Shown: positions 19,481 through 28,313 of the stretch, piece after piece
Layout: the number at the start of each line of letters is the position of its first letter
How positions within the stretch are numbered: the stretch's first letter is position 1
Source: Legionella sp. PC997
GTDB lineage: Bacteria; Pseudomonadota; Gammaproteobacteria; Legionellales; Legionellaceae
Assembly: GCF_014109825.1 (NCBI RefSeq)
Contig: NZ_CP059576.1
Location: 1,452,001 to 1,516,000, forward strand
Direction of reading: 5' to 3'
Length of the DNA stretch: 64,000 bases
Translations under genes and position numbers: made by a program
Notes under the pieces: model-generated
The model's database searches: none
What the model was told of the DNA's origin: nothing
Seen by the model: the letters and a program-made list of their open reading frames with translations, nothing else

Positions 19481-19840
19481 TTATAATTGTGGCTCTAGTC
19501 GTTCTTTCTGTTGTTCTATTGGGTAACCCGATTTAGCCCAATCAATAATACCACCATCTACTGAATAAACTTCTTGATATCCTAAATCCATTAAGCATTG
19601 AGCAGCAAATAAAGATCGAACTCCACCTTTACAATGTAAATAAATGGGTTGATTTTTATTTGGGAATTGGACAGCAATAGAGGATGGAATAAGATCTTTA
19701 GGGATATGAAGCGCTCTAGCAATATGGAATTCTTGCCATTCTTCCAATTCCCTAACATCAATTAAACAAAGATCGGGATCATGATCCATCATTTTTTTTA
19801 GTTGATGCACATCAATGGTTTTAATATTAGGGTTGGTCAT
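19481..19840 (-). CDS. rhodanese-domain sulfurtransferase
   Basis: 119 residues, a single rhodanese domain. The active-site loop reads LHCKGGVRS with the nucleophile Cys70, and the CH2-A like motif is LIDVRELEEWQEFHI. The tail ends GGIIDWAKSGYPI, the usual rhodanese C-terminus. It has no signal peptide, so it acts in the cytosol, moving sulfane sulfur in a persulfide step. Its start codon lies inside the end of the upstream membrane-protein gene (14-base overlap), so the two are translationally coupled. That fusion-like pairing suggests a membrane-linked sulfur step; the acceptor is unknown. Confidence 0.85.
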   Translation of the reverse strand: MTNPNIKTIDVHQLKKMMDHDPDLCLIDVRELEEWQEFHIARALHIPKDLIPSSIAVQFPNKNQPIYLHCKGGVRSLFAAQCLMDLGYQEVYSVDGGIIDWAKSGYPIEQQKERLEPQL

Positions 19841-20108
19841 AACGAATCTCTCTTATGGTCGGTCTAGTAATTGTAGAGTGGTGAAGCAACCAATAAATCG
19901 TTGCAGTGAAGACACCGCCTATTAATGTAGCGAATGCCCAGGTAGCAGCAGAAACCAAGACTGGTTTTTGTCCGGTTCGATTCATATTCCCTGCATCGTG
20001 AGCTACAGCACCAGCAAAAATCAAATGTAAAATACCATTGATGATCATCATGATATATAAAAAAGTTTGTATTTGCGTGGAAAATTGTTGTATCAGCGCA
20101 TTGATCAT
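19827..20108 (-). CDS. small inner-membrane protein coupled to the rhodanese gene
   Basis: 93 residues with two or three hydrophobic segments (about 14-36 and 50-74), and a basic C-terminus TRPTIREIRYDQP. No enzyme motif is seen. The gene overlaps the rhodanese start by 14 bases. Family unknown to me; possibly a membrane anchor or a small transporter partner for the sulfurtransferase. Confidence 0.65.
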   Translation of the reverse strand: MINALIQQFSTQIQTFLYIMMIINGILHLIFAGAVAHDAGNMNRTGQKPVLVSAATWAFATLIGGVFTATIYWLLHHSTITRPTIREIRYDQP

Positions 20109-20308
20109 GAATAAGGTTCCTTTAGTTGTTAATCAATGTAGTGGACTTTAAACCCAAACAAAAATCTTTTTTAGTACGATCATGAAATTAACGGATTATG
20201 TTAGGTATAAAAATCGAACTTGCAATATAATAACAGAAAATCAATAAAATCTTTTATTTCTGTGATAACCCCGGTAACATCATCAAAAAAAATAGTAAGA
20301 GAGAAAGC

Positions 20309-21604
20309 ATGAATGCACATGAAATCCCTGTTCCTCATTTAACCACCGCACATTCTGGACCATTGTTTCATGTTGAAAAAATTGTTTTAAATCAAATCGC
20401 AGCTATTGAGGCTTGGTTTAGGCATCAATGGAAGGAAACTCCCCCTCCTTTAACCTCATCTGTTGACTTACGTCATGCGGGATTCAAACTGGCGCCAGTA
20501 GATACTAATCTATTTCCAGCTGGGTTTAATAATTTGAATCCGGAATTCCTTCCCCTATGTATTCAGGCAACACAGTCTGTTTTAGTTGACTATATTCCAG
20601 ATTGCACACGCATCTTATTGATTCCAGAAAGTCATACACGCAATATGTTTTATTTAAAAAGTCTTAATGTTTTAAGAACTATTTTTATAAAAGCGGGATT
20701 TGTGGTTCGCATTGGTAGTTTGGATCCTGAGATTAAAGAACCTACAGAGGTGCTTCTTGAAGAGGGGGAGTCGCTACTGTTAGAGCCTATTCAGCGCGAG
20801 GGTGATAGAGTGGGCCTCGCTAATTATAACCCCTGTTTTCTTATGTTAAATAATGATCTCTCTCAGGGGATTCCTGAAATTTTACAAGGTATAAAGCAAA
20901 AAATAAGACCTACAGCACAGTTAGGTTGGTCTTCACGCTTGAAATCGAGTCATTTTAATTTTTATGACAAGGTTGCGATGGAGTTTTCCGAATTGGTAGG
21001 GATGGATCCTTGGTTAATTAATCCTTATTTTAGTGCTTTAGAAGGTCTTGATTTCATGGCCCAGGAAGGTATAGATAAATTAGCTATTGAAGTGGAGAAA
21101 ATTCTCACTTTAATGAATGATAAATATGCAACTTATGGGATAAAAGAAAAACCATTTGTAGTAATTAAAGCGGATAATGGCACTTATGGCATGAGCGTGA
21201 TGATGGTGCATGAGGCAGAAGAAGTACGTAAATTAAATCGAAAACAGCGCACTCGAATGTCGACCAGTAAAGGAGGTCGCAAAGTGGATCGGGTTATTAT
21301 TCAAGAGGGTGTCTATACCTTTGAAACCATGCCAAATGGCTCGGTTGCCGAACCTGTTGTGTATATGATTGGTCAGTTTGTAGTGGGTGGATTTTACCGA
21401 GTTCACAAAGAACGTGGCATTGATGAAAATCTGAATGCACCCGGAATGCATTTTGAACCTCTAGCTTTTGCCCAAGCCTGTAACATGCCTTGCGATGATT
21501 TAACTGAGGTAGATGAATCGAACCGGTTTTATGTATATGGAGTTATTGCTCGCTTAGCTGCACTTGCTGCAGCAAGAGAAATAGCAGCAATTGGAGATGA
21601 ATAA
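20309..21604 (+). CDS. gshA: glutamate-cysteine ligase, proteobacterial ATP-grasp-type GshA
   Basis: 431 residues. It does not resemble the E. coli GshA, but matches the second class of glutamate-cysteine ligase found in Legionella, Acidithiobacillus and relatives. Recognisable blocks are VDLRHAGFKLAPVDTNLFPAG near residue 53, KPFVVIKADNGTYGMSVM and the C-terminal FYVYGVIARLAALAAAREI. It joins glutamate and cysteine, the first step to glutathione. gshB begins inside its stop codon (TAATG), so the two are translationally coupled. SD GAGAG is close upstream of the ATG. Confidence 0.9.
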   Translation: MNAHEIPVPHLTTAHSGPLFHVEKIVLNQIAAIEAWFRHQWKETPPPLTSSVDLRHAGFKLAPVDTNLFPAGFNNLNPEFLPLCIQATQSVLVDYIPDCTRILLIPESHTRNMFYLKSLNVLRTIFIKAGFVVRIGSLDPEIKEPTEVLLEEGESLLLEPIQREGDRVGLANYNPCFLMLNNDLSQGIPEILQGIKQKIRPTAQLGWSSRLKSSHFNFYDKVAMEFSELVGMDPWLINPYFSALEGLDFMAQEGIDKLAIEVEKILTLMNDKYATYGIKEKPFVVIKADNGTYGMSVMMVHEAEEVRKLNRKQRTRMSTSKGGRKVDRVIIQEGVYTFETMPNGSVAEPVVYMIGQFVVGGFYRVHKERGIDENLNAPGMHFEPLAFAQACNMPCDDLTEVDESNRFYVYGVIARLAALAAAREIAAIGDE

Positions 21605-22554
21605 TGAAACTTGCTGTTTTACTAGATCCTCTAAATCAATTAAAACCTTATAAAGATACCACTCTAGCTATGATCAAGAAAGCTCAAGAAATGGGTTGGT
21701 CTTGTGTTGTTTTTACCCAAGAGGATTTATTTTGTAAGGATGGACGGGCTTTCGCACACGTTTATGATTTAAGTATCGGAGATGTGAATAGCAGAGATTG
21801 GGCCACCATTAATGCTTCATATGAAACGTCTTTGGGTGAGTTCGATATCATCCTCATGCGAAAAGATCCTCCTTTTAATACAGAATACATTTACACAACT
21901 TATTGTTTGGAGCTGGCCGAACACGAAGGGGTTCTTGTTGCCAACAAACCTCAAAGCTTGCGTGATGCAAATGAGAAGTTTTTTACTTTAAATTTTCCTC
22001 AGTGTTGTCCGACTACCCTGGTTTCGCGAAATATAAAGCAATTGAAATCATTTTGGGAGGAGCACAAACAAGTTATTTTTAAACCCTTGGAAGGCATGGG
22101 AGGTAATTCCGTTTTCCATGTTGAGGAGCAAGGAAATAATTTAGCAGTTATTTTAGAAGTCCTGACTAAAAATCAAACACAAACAATTATTGCACAACGT
22201 TATATTCATGAAATAAAACATACCGGTGATAAACGCATTTTATTAATCAATGGCGAGCCTGTCCCTTTTGCTTTGGCGCGTATTCCCGCGCAAGGAGATT
22301 TACGCGGAAATTTAGCTGCGGGTGCACGCGGGGAGGTCGTACCTATTACAGAGCGAGACAGATGGATTTGTGGACAAGTGGCTCCCACTCTCAAGGCCAA
22401 GGGGTTGTATTTTGTTGGTCTCGATGTGATTGGTGATTATTTAACAGAAATTAATGTTACAAGCCCAACCTGTTTAATAGAAATAGAAGCAGAAACAAAA
22501 CTTGATATCGCTGGTGATTTTTTACGTTGCCTTGAGAAGATATGTAGGGCTTAA
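21604..22554 (+). CDS. gshB: glutathione synthetase
   Basis: 316 residues, normal GshB length. ATP-grasp features include FDIILMRKDPPFNTEYIY, KPLEGMGGNSVF (the flexible loop), the ATP/peptide-binding GDKRILLINGEPVPFALAR, and NVTSPTCLIEIE near the C-terminus. It adds glycine to gamma-glutamylcysteine. Coupled to gshA by a one-base overlap. A long palindromic repeat follows 17 bases after the stop. Confidence 0.96.
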   Translation: MKLAVLLDPLNQLKPYKDTTLAMIKKAQEMGWSCVVFTQEDLFCKDGRAFAHVYDLSIGDVNSRDWATINASYETSLGEFDIILMRKDPPFNTEYIYTTYCLELAEHEGVLVANKPQSLRDANEKFFTLNFPQCCPTTLVSRNIKQLKSFWEEHKQVIFKPLEGMGGNSVFHVEEQGNNLAVILEVLTKNQTQTIIAQRYIHEIKHTGDKRILLINGEPVPFALARIPAQGDLRGNLAAGARGEVVPITERDRWICGQVAPTLKAKGLYFVGLDVIGDYLTEINVTSPTCLIEIEAETKLDIAGDFLRCLEKICRA

Positions 22555-22571
22555 TTAAAACTTGTAAGAGA

Positions 22572-22655
22572 AGCTTGGATGAAGCGTAGCGAAACCTGGA
22601 GTTGAGAAATTTATCCATATCCTGAAACCTGGGTTTCGCTACGCTTCACCCAGGC
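22572..22655. repeat. dispersed palindromic repeat, copy 2
   Basis: Between the convergent gshB and mlaA genes. Perfect 17-bp arms: TGAAGCGTAGCGAAACC (22580-22596) and its reverse complement at 22632-22648, with a CCCAGGCC end. Only one internal base (A to T) separates the core from copy 7. Confidence 0.85.
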
Positions 22656-22678
22656 CACAAAGTATTGGAGTACTAAAA

Positions 22679-23440
22679 TTATTCATCTATATAATCACTA
22701 CCAGTTTCTGCAGCTGCTTCCTGATCGGCTTTTTTATCATCAACATAAAGAGAACCTGTGTCTGAATGAGCGCCGGTGATTAGATGATTTCGATATTGTA
22801 AATACGCATCTCTCATAAAGGCATATTTATCCAAAGCTTCATCCATTATTTGTTCAGTATCTAATAGTTGTGAGCGCAAATCCACTGTACGAAGAGCTAA
22901 TAGACTATAGACTACAGCATCTTCATTTATATAAACATAGGGGCTGTATAAAGCAAATTGGAATAACCATCCTGCTCCATCTCTAAGGGTACTTGGACCT
23001 AATAGAGGAAGCATTAGGAAGGGAGAATTTTTATCGCCCCATTTAGCTAAAGTAAGACCTAAATCATTTGAATGGGGAGGTAAGCCAAAGGTTTTAGCTA
23101 CGTCAAATAAGCCACCCACACCAAGAGAGGAGTTTATAATGAATCGCCACGAGTCACGAATTGCCCATTTTCCCTCAGCTTGCAGAAGATCGTTTCCTAC
23201 AGATGGGATAAGATCAAGATTGTTGTAAAAATTATTTATACTTTTACGGACAGGAGCAGGTAAAACAGCCCGATATGCTTTTGCTGTCGGCTTTAAAATG
23301 GCATTATCTAAGGCAGAATTGAATTTATATACCTTGCGGTTAAAGGGTTCAAAAGGATCGGCTGGGTTCGTTCCCTTGCAAGCACATCCTGTTAAAGCTA
23401 GAGCACCAGTAAAGCTAATGATTCTTAAAGTTAATCGCAT
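22679..23440 (-). CDS. mlaA: MlaA/VacJ family outer-membrane lipoprotein
   Basis: 253 residues with a lipoprotein signal; the lipobox is ALTGC with the modified Cys at residue 19. The mature protein has the family hallmark NPADPFEPFNRKVYKFN, the block NLDLIPSVGNDLLQAEGKWAIRD (split here for length), and LPLLGPSTLRDG. MlaA removes phospholipids from the outer leaflet of the outer membrane and passes them inward to MlaC and MlaFEDB. No other mla genes are adjacent. It is convergent with gshB, with a repeat between. Confidence 0.94.
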   Translation of the reverse strand: MRLTLRIISFTGALALTGCACKGTNPADPFEPFNRKVYKFNSALDNAILKPTAKAYRAVLPAPVRKSINNFYNNLDLIPSVGNDLLQAEGKWAIRDSWRFIINSSLGVGGLFDVAKTFGLPPHSNDLGLTLAKWGDKNSPFLMLPLLGPSTLRDGAGWLFQFALYSPYVYINEDAVVYSLLALRTVDLRSQLLDTEQIMDEALDKYAFMRDAYLQYRNHLITGAHSDTGSLYVDDKKADQEAAAETGSDYIDE

Positions 23441-23549
23441 GATTTTTTTAATTATTTGATTTAGAGAACGATGTTACACGAGTTTGATGTTCTTGCAAAC
23501 AACCATCCACGACCATAATGTTTTGTTGAGATTTTACATTTGATATGCC

Positions 23550-23987
23550 TTAGAATTTTAATAAAAAGGTCACAGGACCATCGTTGCACAAATGAACTTG
23601 CATGTCCGCACCAAAACATCCACTTTGTGTATGAGGATATAACTGAGCGGCTCGTGTTAAGAGATTATCAAATAATTGACGACCCAGCTCAGGTGGTGCT
23701 GCATTTGAAAAACTGGGACGCAATCCTTTTTGGGTTTCGGCCATTAACGTAAATTGAGGAACTAATAATAACCCACCTTGAACCTCTTTAAGGCTTAAAT
23801 TCATTTTTCCTTGACTGTCATTAAAAATACGATAATTAAGACATTTATCTAACATTTTATTGATATTCTGTTCTGTGTCTTCAGGTTCAAAACCACAGAG
23901 GATCAGAAGTCCTTGACCTATTGTTCCAACGGTTTCACTATCAATCTCTACTCGGGCTTGGTTTACTCTTTGAATTACAATCAGCAT
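23550..23987 (-). CDS. dtd: D-aminoacyl-tRNA deacylase
   Basis: 145 residues, exact family length. The C-terminal motif NDGPVTF is canonical. The N-terminal catalytic motif, normally SQFTL, reads PQFTL (Pro77-Gln78). The main-chain role of Gln78 could be retained. DTD hydrolyses D-amino acids (and glycine) from tRNA. Its ATG overlaps the end of pip by seven bases (ATGCTGA), so both are translated from one message. Confidence 0.93.
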   Translation of the reverse strand: MLIVIQRVNQARVEIDSETVGTIGQGLLILCGFEPEDTEQNINKMLDKCLNYRIFNDSQGKMNLSLKEVQGGLLLVPQFTLMAETQKGLRPSFSNAAPPELGRQLFDNLLTRAAQLYPHTQSGCFGADMQVHLCNDGPVTFLLKF

Positions 23988-24943
23988 GCATCAGGCCCTT
24001 GTTTGGAAATTTCTTTACTTGCATAAATCAGGGCGTCAATGATTCCTGATTCTCTATCTGAATGTCCTGCATCACGAACTATTCTTAAATTAGATGCCGG
24101 GATTGCTTGATGAAGTTCAAAGGCGCCAGCCAGAGGCGAAATTAAATCAAAACGGCCGTGTACAATGTATGTTGGGATATGTCTGATTTTATGAACATTG
24201 TCCATTACCTGATTTTCTTCAATGAAAAAATGGTTATTAATGTAGTGAGATTCTAACGTTGCAAGAGCCAGCGCAAAATGAGGGTCGCTGAATTGATCAA
24301 TGACATATAAATGAGGATGTAAGCTACTGCAACGAGCCTCCCACAATGCCCATGACTTTGCTGCACTCATCCGTGCCAGTTCATTGGGTCCTTGCAAACA
24401 ATTGGCATAATATTGGGGAATTTTATCTAGCATGTCTTCAGGCACACTGCTAATAAATTCTTGCCAGTAATCAGGATAAACCAGGTTAGCACCTTGTTTA
24501 TAAAACCAATCAAAATCTTGCTGTCTCCCCAAAAAAACTTGATGCAGTTGTAATGCCTTAATCTGTTGGGGAAATTTTTGCGCGTAGAGTAAAGCAAGTA
24601 AAGAGCCCCAGCCGCCCCCAGACAATACAAATTCGGACAATCCTAAAAAGTCTCTGATGGCATCGATATCATCTAATAATAAATTGGTCGTATTTTCACG
24701 AACTTCCAGGTGAGGAGTAGAGCGTCCACACCCGCGCTGATCAAAAAGTACGATACGATAGTGTTGTGGATCAAAAAAACGTCTAAGGTAACCATCTCCC
24801 GAAGAAGCACCAGGGCCTGGATGTAATACAATAACCGGTAATCCATCAGGATTGCCGGTTTCTTCAATATAAAGCGTATGCAGTTCACTGACTTTTAATT
24901 CGTGTTGCGCATAAGGTTTAATTGACGGATAGAGTGAGTGCAT
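23981..24943 (-). CDS. pip: proline iminopeptidase homologue with Ser-to-Gly at the nucleophile
   Basis: 320 residues from the ATG at 24943, which has SD AAAGGA five bases upstream; the earlier in-frame ATG (24973) lacks one. The protein follows the S33 family throughout: HPGPGASSGDGY (oxyanion loop), DQRGCGRS, then the nucleophile elbow, which reads SGGGWGSLLALLYAQ. In proline iminopeptidases this is GGSWGS with the catalytic serine third; here codon 24611-24613 is GGC (Gly). The Asp (HGRFDLISP) and His (AGHSD) remain. The enzyme normally removes N-terminal proline; this version may be inactive, or may use the following serine. Coupled to dtd. Confidence 0.88.
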   Translation of the reverse strand: MHSLYPSIKPYAQHELKVSELHTLYIEETGNPDGLPVIVLHPGPGASSGDGYLRRFFDPQHYRIVLFDQRGCGRSTPHLEVRENTTNLLLDDIDAIRDFLGLSEFVLSGGGWGSLLALLYAQKFPQQIKALQLHQVFLGRQQDFDWFYKQGANLVYPDYWQEFISSVPEDMLDKIPQYYANCLQGPNELARMSAAKSWALWEARCSSLHPHLYVIDQFSDPHFALALATLESHYINNHFFIEENQVMDNVHKIRHIPTYIVHGRFDLISPLAGAFELHQAIPASNLRIVRDAGHSDRESGIIDALIYASKEISKQGPDAC

Positions 24944-25138
24944 TTTAGTCCTTTGGGAATTTTGTTTTGCCATATTGCGTTATTTTGCGCTGGGAAGCAT
25001 TTTAAAGCAATACGTAATCACGATAGCTTAAAAAAACACGCTTATAATTATAATTAGTATAGCTTCTATTTTCTTTCCCTTGCGGGATAGTGGGATCTAT
25101 TAATAGAATACACCATCATTTTTTCCTGGAATTTATTT

Positions 25139-27304
25139 ATGACTCTTGCTGCAATTCTTAAAGGACTGAACGAGCGACAACGCGAAGCAGTTACTTCTCC
25201 GCTGGGTAATACGCTAGTTCTTGCTGGGGCAGGAAGTGGAAAAACAAAAGTTTTGGTTAGTCGCATTGCATGGCTTATAGAGGAGAAACATATTTCCCCA
25301 CATGGAATTCTAGCCGTAACGTTTACTAATAAAGCGGCTGGTGAAATGAGGACGCGCTTAAATCATATGTTGAGTACGCCTGTATTGGGGTTATGGGTAG
25401 GAACTTTTCATGGGTTGTGTCATCGTTTGCTCCGTCGACATTATCAAGAAGCTCGTTTGCCTGAACTGTTTCATATTTTAGATTCTGAAGATCAAGCACG
25501 ATTAATCAAGCGAGTGATTAGTTCATTAAATCTTGATTCAGAACAATGGCCCGTAAAACAAGCTCAATCATTCATAAATGGACGTAAAGATGAGGGACTT
25601 CGACCTCAGCACGTCCATACCTTGTCTTATGGGCCTGGTAAAACGTTACTCAATATTTATAGTGCCTATGAACAAGCTTGTCAGACAGCAGGAGTAATCG
25701 ATTTTGCGGAATTGTTATTGCGAACTCATGAGTTGTTACGTGATAACCCAGAGATTCTTAATCATTACCGTCAACGATTTCAAGCCATATTAGTGGATGA
25801 GTTCCAGGATACTAATACAATTCAATATGCCTGGATACGTCTGCTTGCTGGTGAACATGCCGCTGTCTTGGCGGTTGGCGATGATGATCAATCTATTTAT
25901 GGATGGCGTGGCGCTAAAGTTGAGAATATCCAGCAGTTTTCCCAAGATTTTAAAAACACACAGATTATTCGTTTAGAGCAAAATTATCGTTCAACCGCGA
26001 CGATACTCGATGCAGCCAATGCTCTAATCACACATAATAATTCTCGAATGGGAAAAGACTTATGGACAGAGGGCGCCACTGGAGAAAAAATTATAGTCTA
26101 TAGTGCTTTTAATGAGTTGGAAGAAGCACGCTTTGTTTGTGAACGAATTATGATGGAAATAAATCAGGGCGTAAGTGCTGATGAAATTGCTATTCTATAT
26201 CGCTCGAATGCTCAATCGAGGGTTTTAGAGGAAGCCTTATTACGTGCTGGAATTGCTTATCGTATTTATGGGGGATTGCGCTTCTTCGATCGAGCAGAGG
26301 TAAAAGATGCTTTAGCTTATTTGCGTTTATTGGTGAATCCTGATGATGATAATGCTTTTGAGCGAATCGTTAATTTTCCCACTCGTGGTATCGGTGAAAA
26401 AACGCTTGAAGATTTGCGTCATTATGCCAAATCCGAACAGTGTTCTTTATGGCGCGCGGCCAAAACCTTATTACAATCAGGTGAAATGGCTCAACGGGCG
26501 GGTTCTTCTCTTGCAAAATTCATTGAGTTAATTGAACAATTGCAACAAAATACCGCAGCAATGGAGCTGGATGAGCAGTTATCCGTAGTAATTCAGCAGA
26601 GTGGATTGTATGCGCATTTTAGCAAAATCAAAGGCGACAAATCTGAGTCTCGTCTTGATAACTTACAAGAATTAATCAATGCGGCAAAACAATTCCGTTA
26701 TGAACAAGAAGAGGAAGAAGAAATTCCTCTAGTGAATGCATTCCTAGCACATGCCTCTTTGGAGGCCGGAGAAATGCAGGCAGAAGAGCACGAACGTTAT
26801 GTCCATTTGATGACCTTACATGCTGCTAAAGGGCTTGAATTTCCAATGGTATTTTTAGTGGGGTTGGAAGAAGGAGTGTTCCCTGGGAAACAATCTTTGG
26901 AAGAGCCTGGACGATTAGAGGAAGAGCGTCGGTTATGTTACGTGGGAATGACGCGTGCGATGCGCAAACTGGTTTTATCCTATGCTGAAATCCGACGACA
27001 ATATGGGCGAGAAGAATATCACCGGCCTTCACGATTTTTAAGGGAGTTACCTCAAGAATTGCTTGATGAGGTTCGTGTCAAGGCGAAGTTTCAAGCACCC
27101 GTTATTTCACGAAATAAACCTTCAGTGGTACAAGAAACTTCAGGCTTATCTTTAGGCCAAAATGTAACTCATGCAAAATTTGGCTCGGGCATCGTATTAG
27201 CAGTTGAGGGTAGTGGGGCACATACCCGCGTTCAGGTGAAGTTTAGTGAACATGGTGTGAAGTGGCTGGTCTTGGCTTATGCTAATTTAGCCGTAGAAAT
27301 ATAA
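25139..27304 (+). CDS. uvrD: DNA helicase II, UvrD family
   Basis: 721 residues, full length for UvrD/PcrA. Motif I is AGAGSGKT (residues 29-36), motif Ia TFTNKAAGEMRTRL, motif II VDEFQDTN, motif III DDDQSIYGWRGA, motif IV QNYRS, motif V MTLHAAKGLEF, and motif VI EEERRLCYVGMTRA. It also has the conserved C-terminal block (SLGQNVTHAKFGSGIVL). A superfamily 1A 3'-5' helicase for nucleotide excision and mismatch repair. The start follows a weak SD. Single gene; no close neighbours on the same strand except 120 bases to dsbA2. Confidence 0.95.
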   Translation: MTLAAILKGLNERQREAVTSPLGNTLVLAGAGSGKTKVLVSRIAWLIEEKHISPHGILAVTFTNKAAGEMRTRLNHMLSTPVLGLWVGTFHGLCHRLLRRHYQEARLPELFHILDSEDQARLIKRVISSLNLDSEQWPVKQAQSFINGRKDEGLRPQHVHTLSYGPGKTLLNIYSAYEQACQTAGVIDFAELLLRTHELLRDNPEILNHYRQRFQAILVDEFQDTNTIQYAWIRLLAGEHAAVLAVGDDDQSIYGWRGAKVENIQQFSQDFKNTQIIRLEQNYRSTATILDAANALITHNNSRMGKDLWTEGATGEKIIVYSAFNELEEARFVCERIMMEINQGVSADEIAILYRSNAQSRVLEEALLRAGIAYRIYGGLRFFDRAEVKDALAYLRLLVNPDDDNAFERIVNFPTRGIGEKTLEDLRHYAKSEQCSLWRAAKTLLQSGEMAQRAGSSLAKFIELIEQLQQNTAAMELDEQLSVVIQQSGLYAHFSKIKGDKSESRLDNLQELINAAKQFRYEQEEEEEIPLVNAFLAHASLEAGEMQAEEHERYVHLMTLHAAKGLEFPMVFLVGLEEGVFPGKQSLEEPGRLEEERRLCYVGMTRAMRKLVLSYAEIRRQYGREEYHRPSRFLRELPQELLDEVRVKAKFQAPVISRNKPSVVQETSGLSLGQNVTHAKFGSGIVLAVEGSGAHTRVQVKFSEHGVKWLVLAYANLAVEI

Positions 27305-27425
27305 GTAATTTTGCTTGAGATAGTAGAATTGTAAACAGGCCCTATTGAATTTTCTTCAAGTGGATGCTAGGGTGCCGGTTGGAAAGTTGTTGGTATTATG
27401 TAAACTATTAAATAAGGGGAACTGT

Positions 27426-28217
27426 GTGAAATTTACAAATTTATTAACAGTAGGAGCGCTGACCGCATCTTTAGTATCACCTGCAATTATGGCAGCAGAT
27501 ACCAATAATACAACTCCTATGTCTGATACCCAAAAAAAAGAAATTGAAAAAGTTATACACGACTATTTAGTTACTAATCCAGAAGTACTTTTGGAAGCTT
27601 CTCAAGCGTTGCAACAAAAACAACAGCAAAGTATGCAACAACAAGCTCAATCTGCAATTAAAGAAAACACAGACCAATTGTTCCAGGGTAAAACAACGGT
27701 TGTAGGTAATCCAAAAGGTAATGTGACCATTGTTGAGTTTTTTGATTATCAATGCATTCATTGCAAAAAAATGTCACCAATTATTAATAGTTTAGTCAAG
27801 AAAGACAGTGACTTGAGAATTATTTATAAAGAATTCCCAATTTTTGGTAAGAGTTCTGAATTGGCTTCTAGAGCCGCTTTAGCTGCTGGTATGCAAGGCA
27901 AATATCAAGAAATGCATAATGCATTAATTTCCATTGATAAGCGTTTAAACGACCAAATTGTTATGGCTACTGCTAAGTCGTTAGGTTTGGATATGAAGAA
28001 GTTAAAAACTGATATGCAAAGCAAAGACGTAACTGCTGCTTTGGATGCAAACCGTGAATTAGCAGAAAAGTTACACTTGATGGGAACTCCTGCGTTTATA
28101 ATCGCTTCAACTCCAAATGGTCAGTTTAAAGCAGGTTCTGAACCTTCATTCATACCTGGTGCTGCCAGTGAAGAATCGTTGCAAGAGTTAATCAAAAAAG
28201 CAGCAGGTAATTCCTAA
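27426..28217 (+). CDS. dsbA2: periplasmic DsbA2/Com1-like thiol oxidoreductase
   Basis: 263 residues from a GTG at 27426 with SD AAGGGG five bases upstream; a longer TTG-started frame is not credible. A signal peptide ends near IMA-AD. After a Gln-rich helical segment (about 60-90, a dimerisation region in the L. pneumophila homologue) comes a thioredoxin fold with active site FDYQCIHCKK (CXXC at 110 and 113) and cis-Pro loop GTPAF. This is the layout of the Com1/DsbA2 family, which in L. pneumophila acts as an oxidase/isomerase needed for Dot/Icm assembly and virulence. The gene name is by resemblance. It is followed by palindromic repeat copy 3. Confidence 0.85.
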   Translation: MKFTNLLTVGALTASLVSPAIMAADTNNTTPMSDTQKKEIEKVIHDYLVTNPEVLLEASQALQQKQQQSMQQQAQSAIKENTDQLFQGKTTVVGNPKGNVTIVEFFDYQCIHCKKMSPIINSLVKKDSDLRIIYKEFPIFGKSSELASRAALAAGMQGKYQEMHNALISIDKRLNDQIVMATAKSLGLDMKKLKTDMQSKDVTAALDANRELAEKLHLMGTPAFIIASTPNGQFKAGSEPSFIPGAASEESLQELIKKAAGNS

Positions 28218-28237
28218 GTCATCGCATAAGTACAAGT

Positions 28238-28302
28238 AACCTGGGTGAAGCGGAGCGGAGCCCGGGTTTCCCAGGATTCAGTTTTGCTTTACCAAGGCTA
28301 TA
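28238..28302. repeat. dispersed palindromic repeat, copy 3
   Basis: Between dsbA2 and glyQ, ending 11 bases before the glyQ ATG. It has the arm CCTGGGTGAAGCGGAGCGG followed by a shortened right half; arm sequence diverges (AGCGGAG, AGCCCGGG), so this copy has decayed. Confidence 0.7.
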
Positions 28303-28313
28303 TCGAGATTTTC

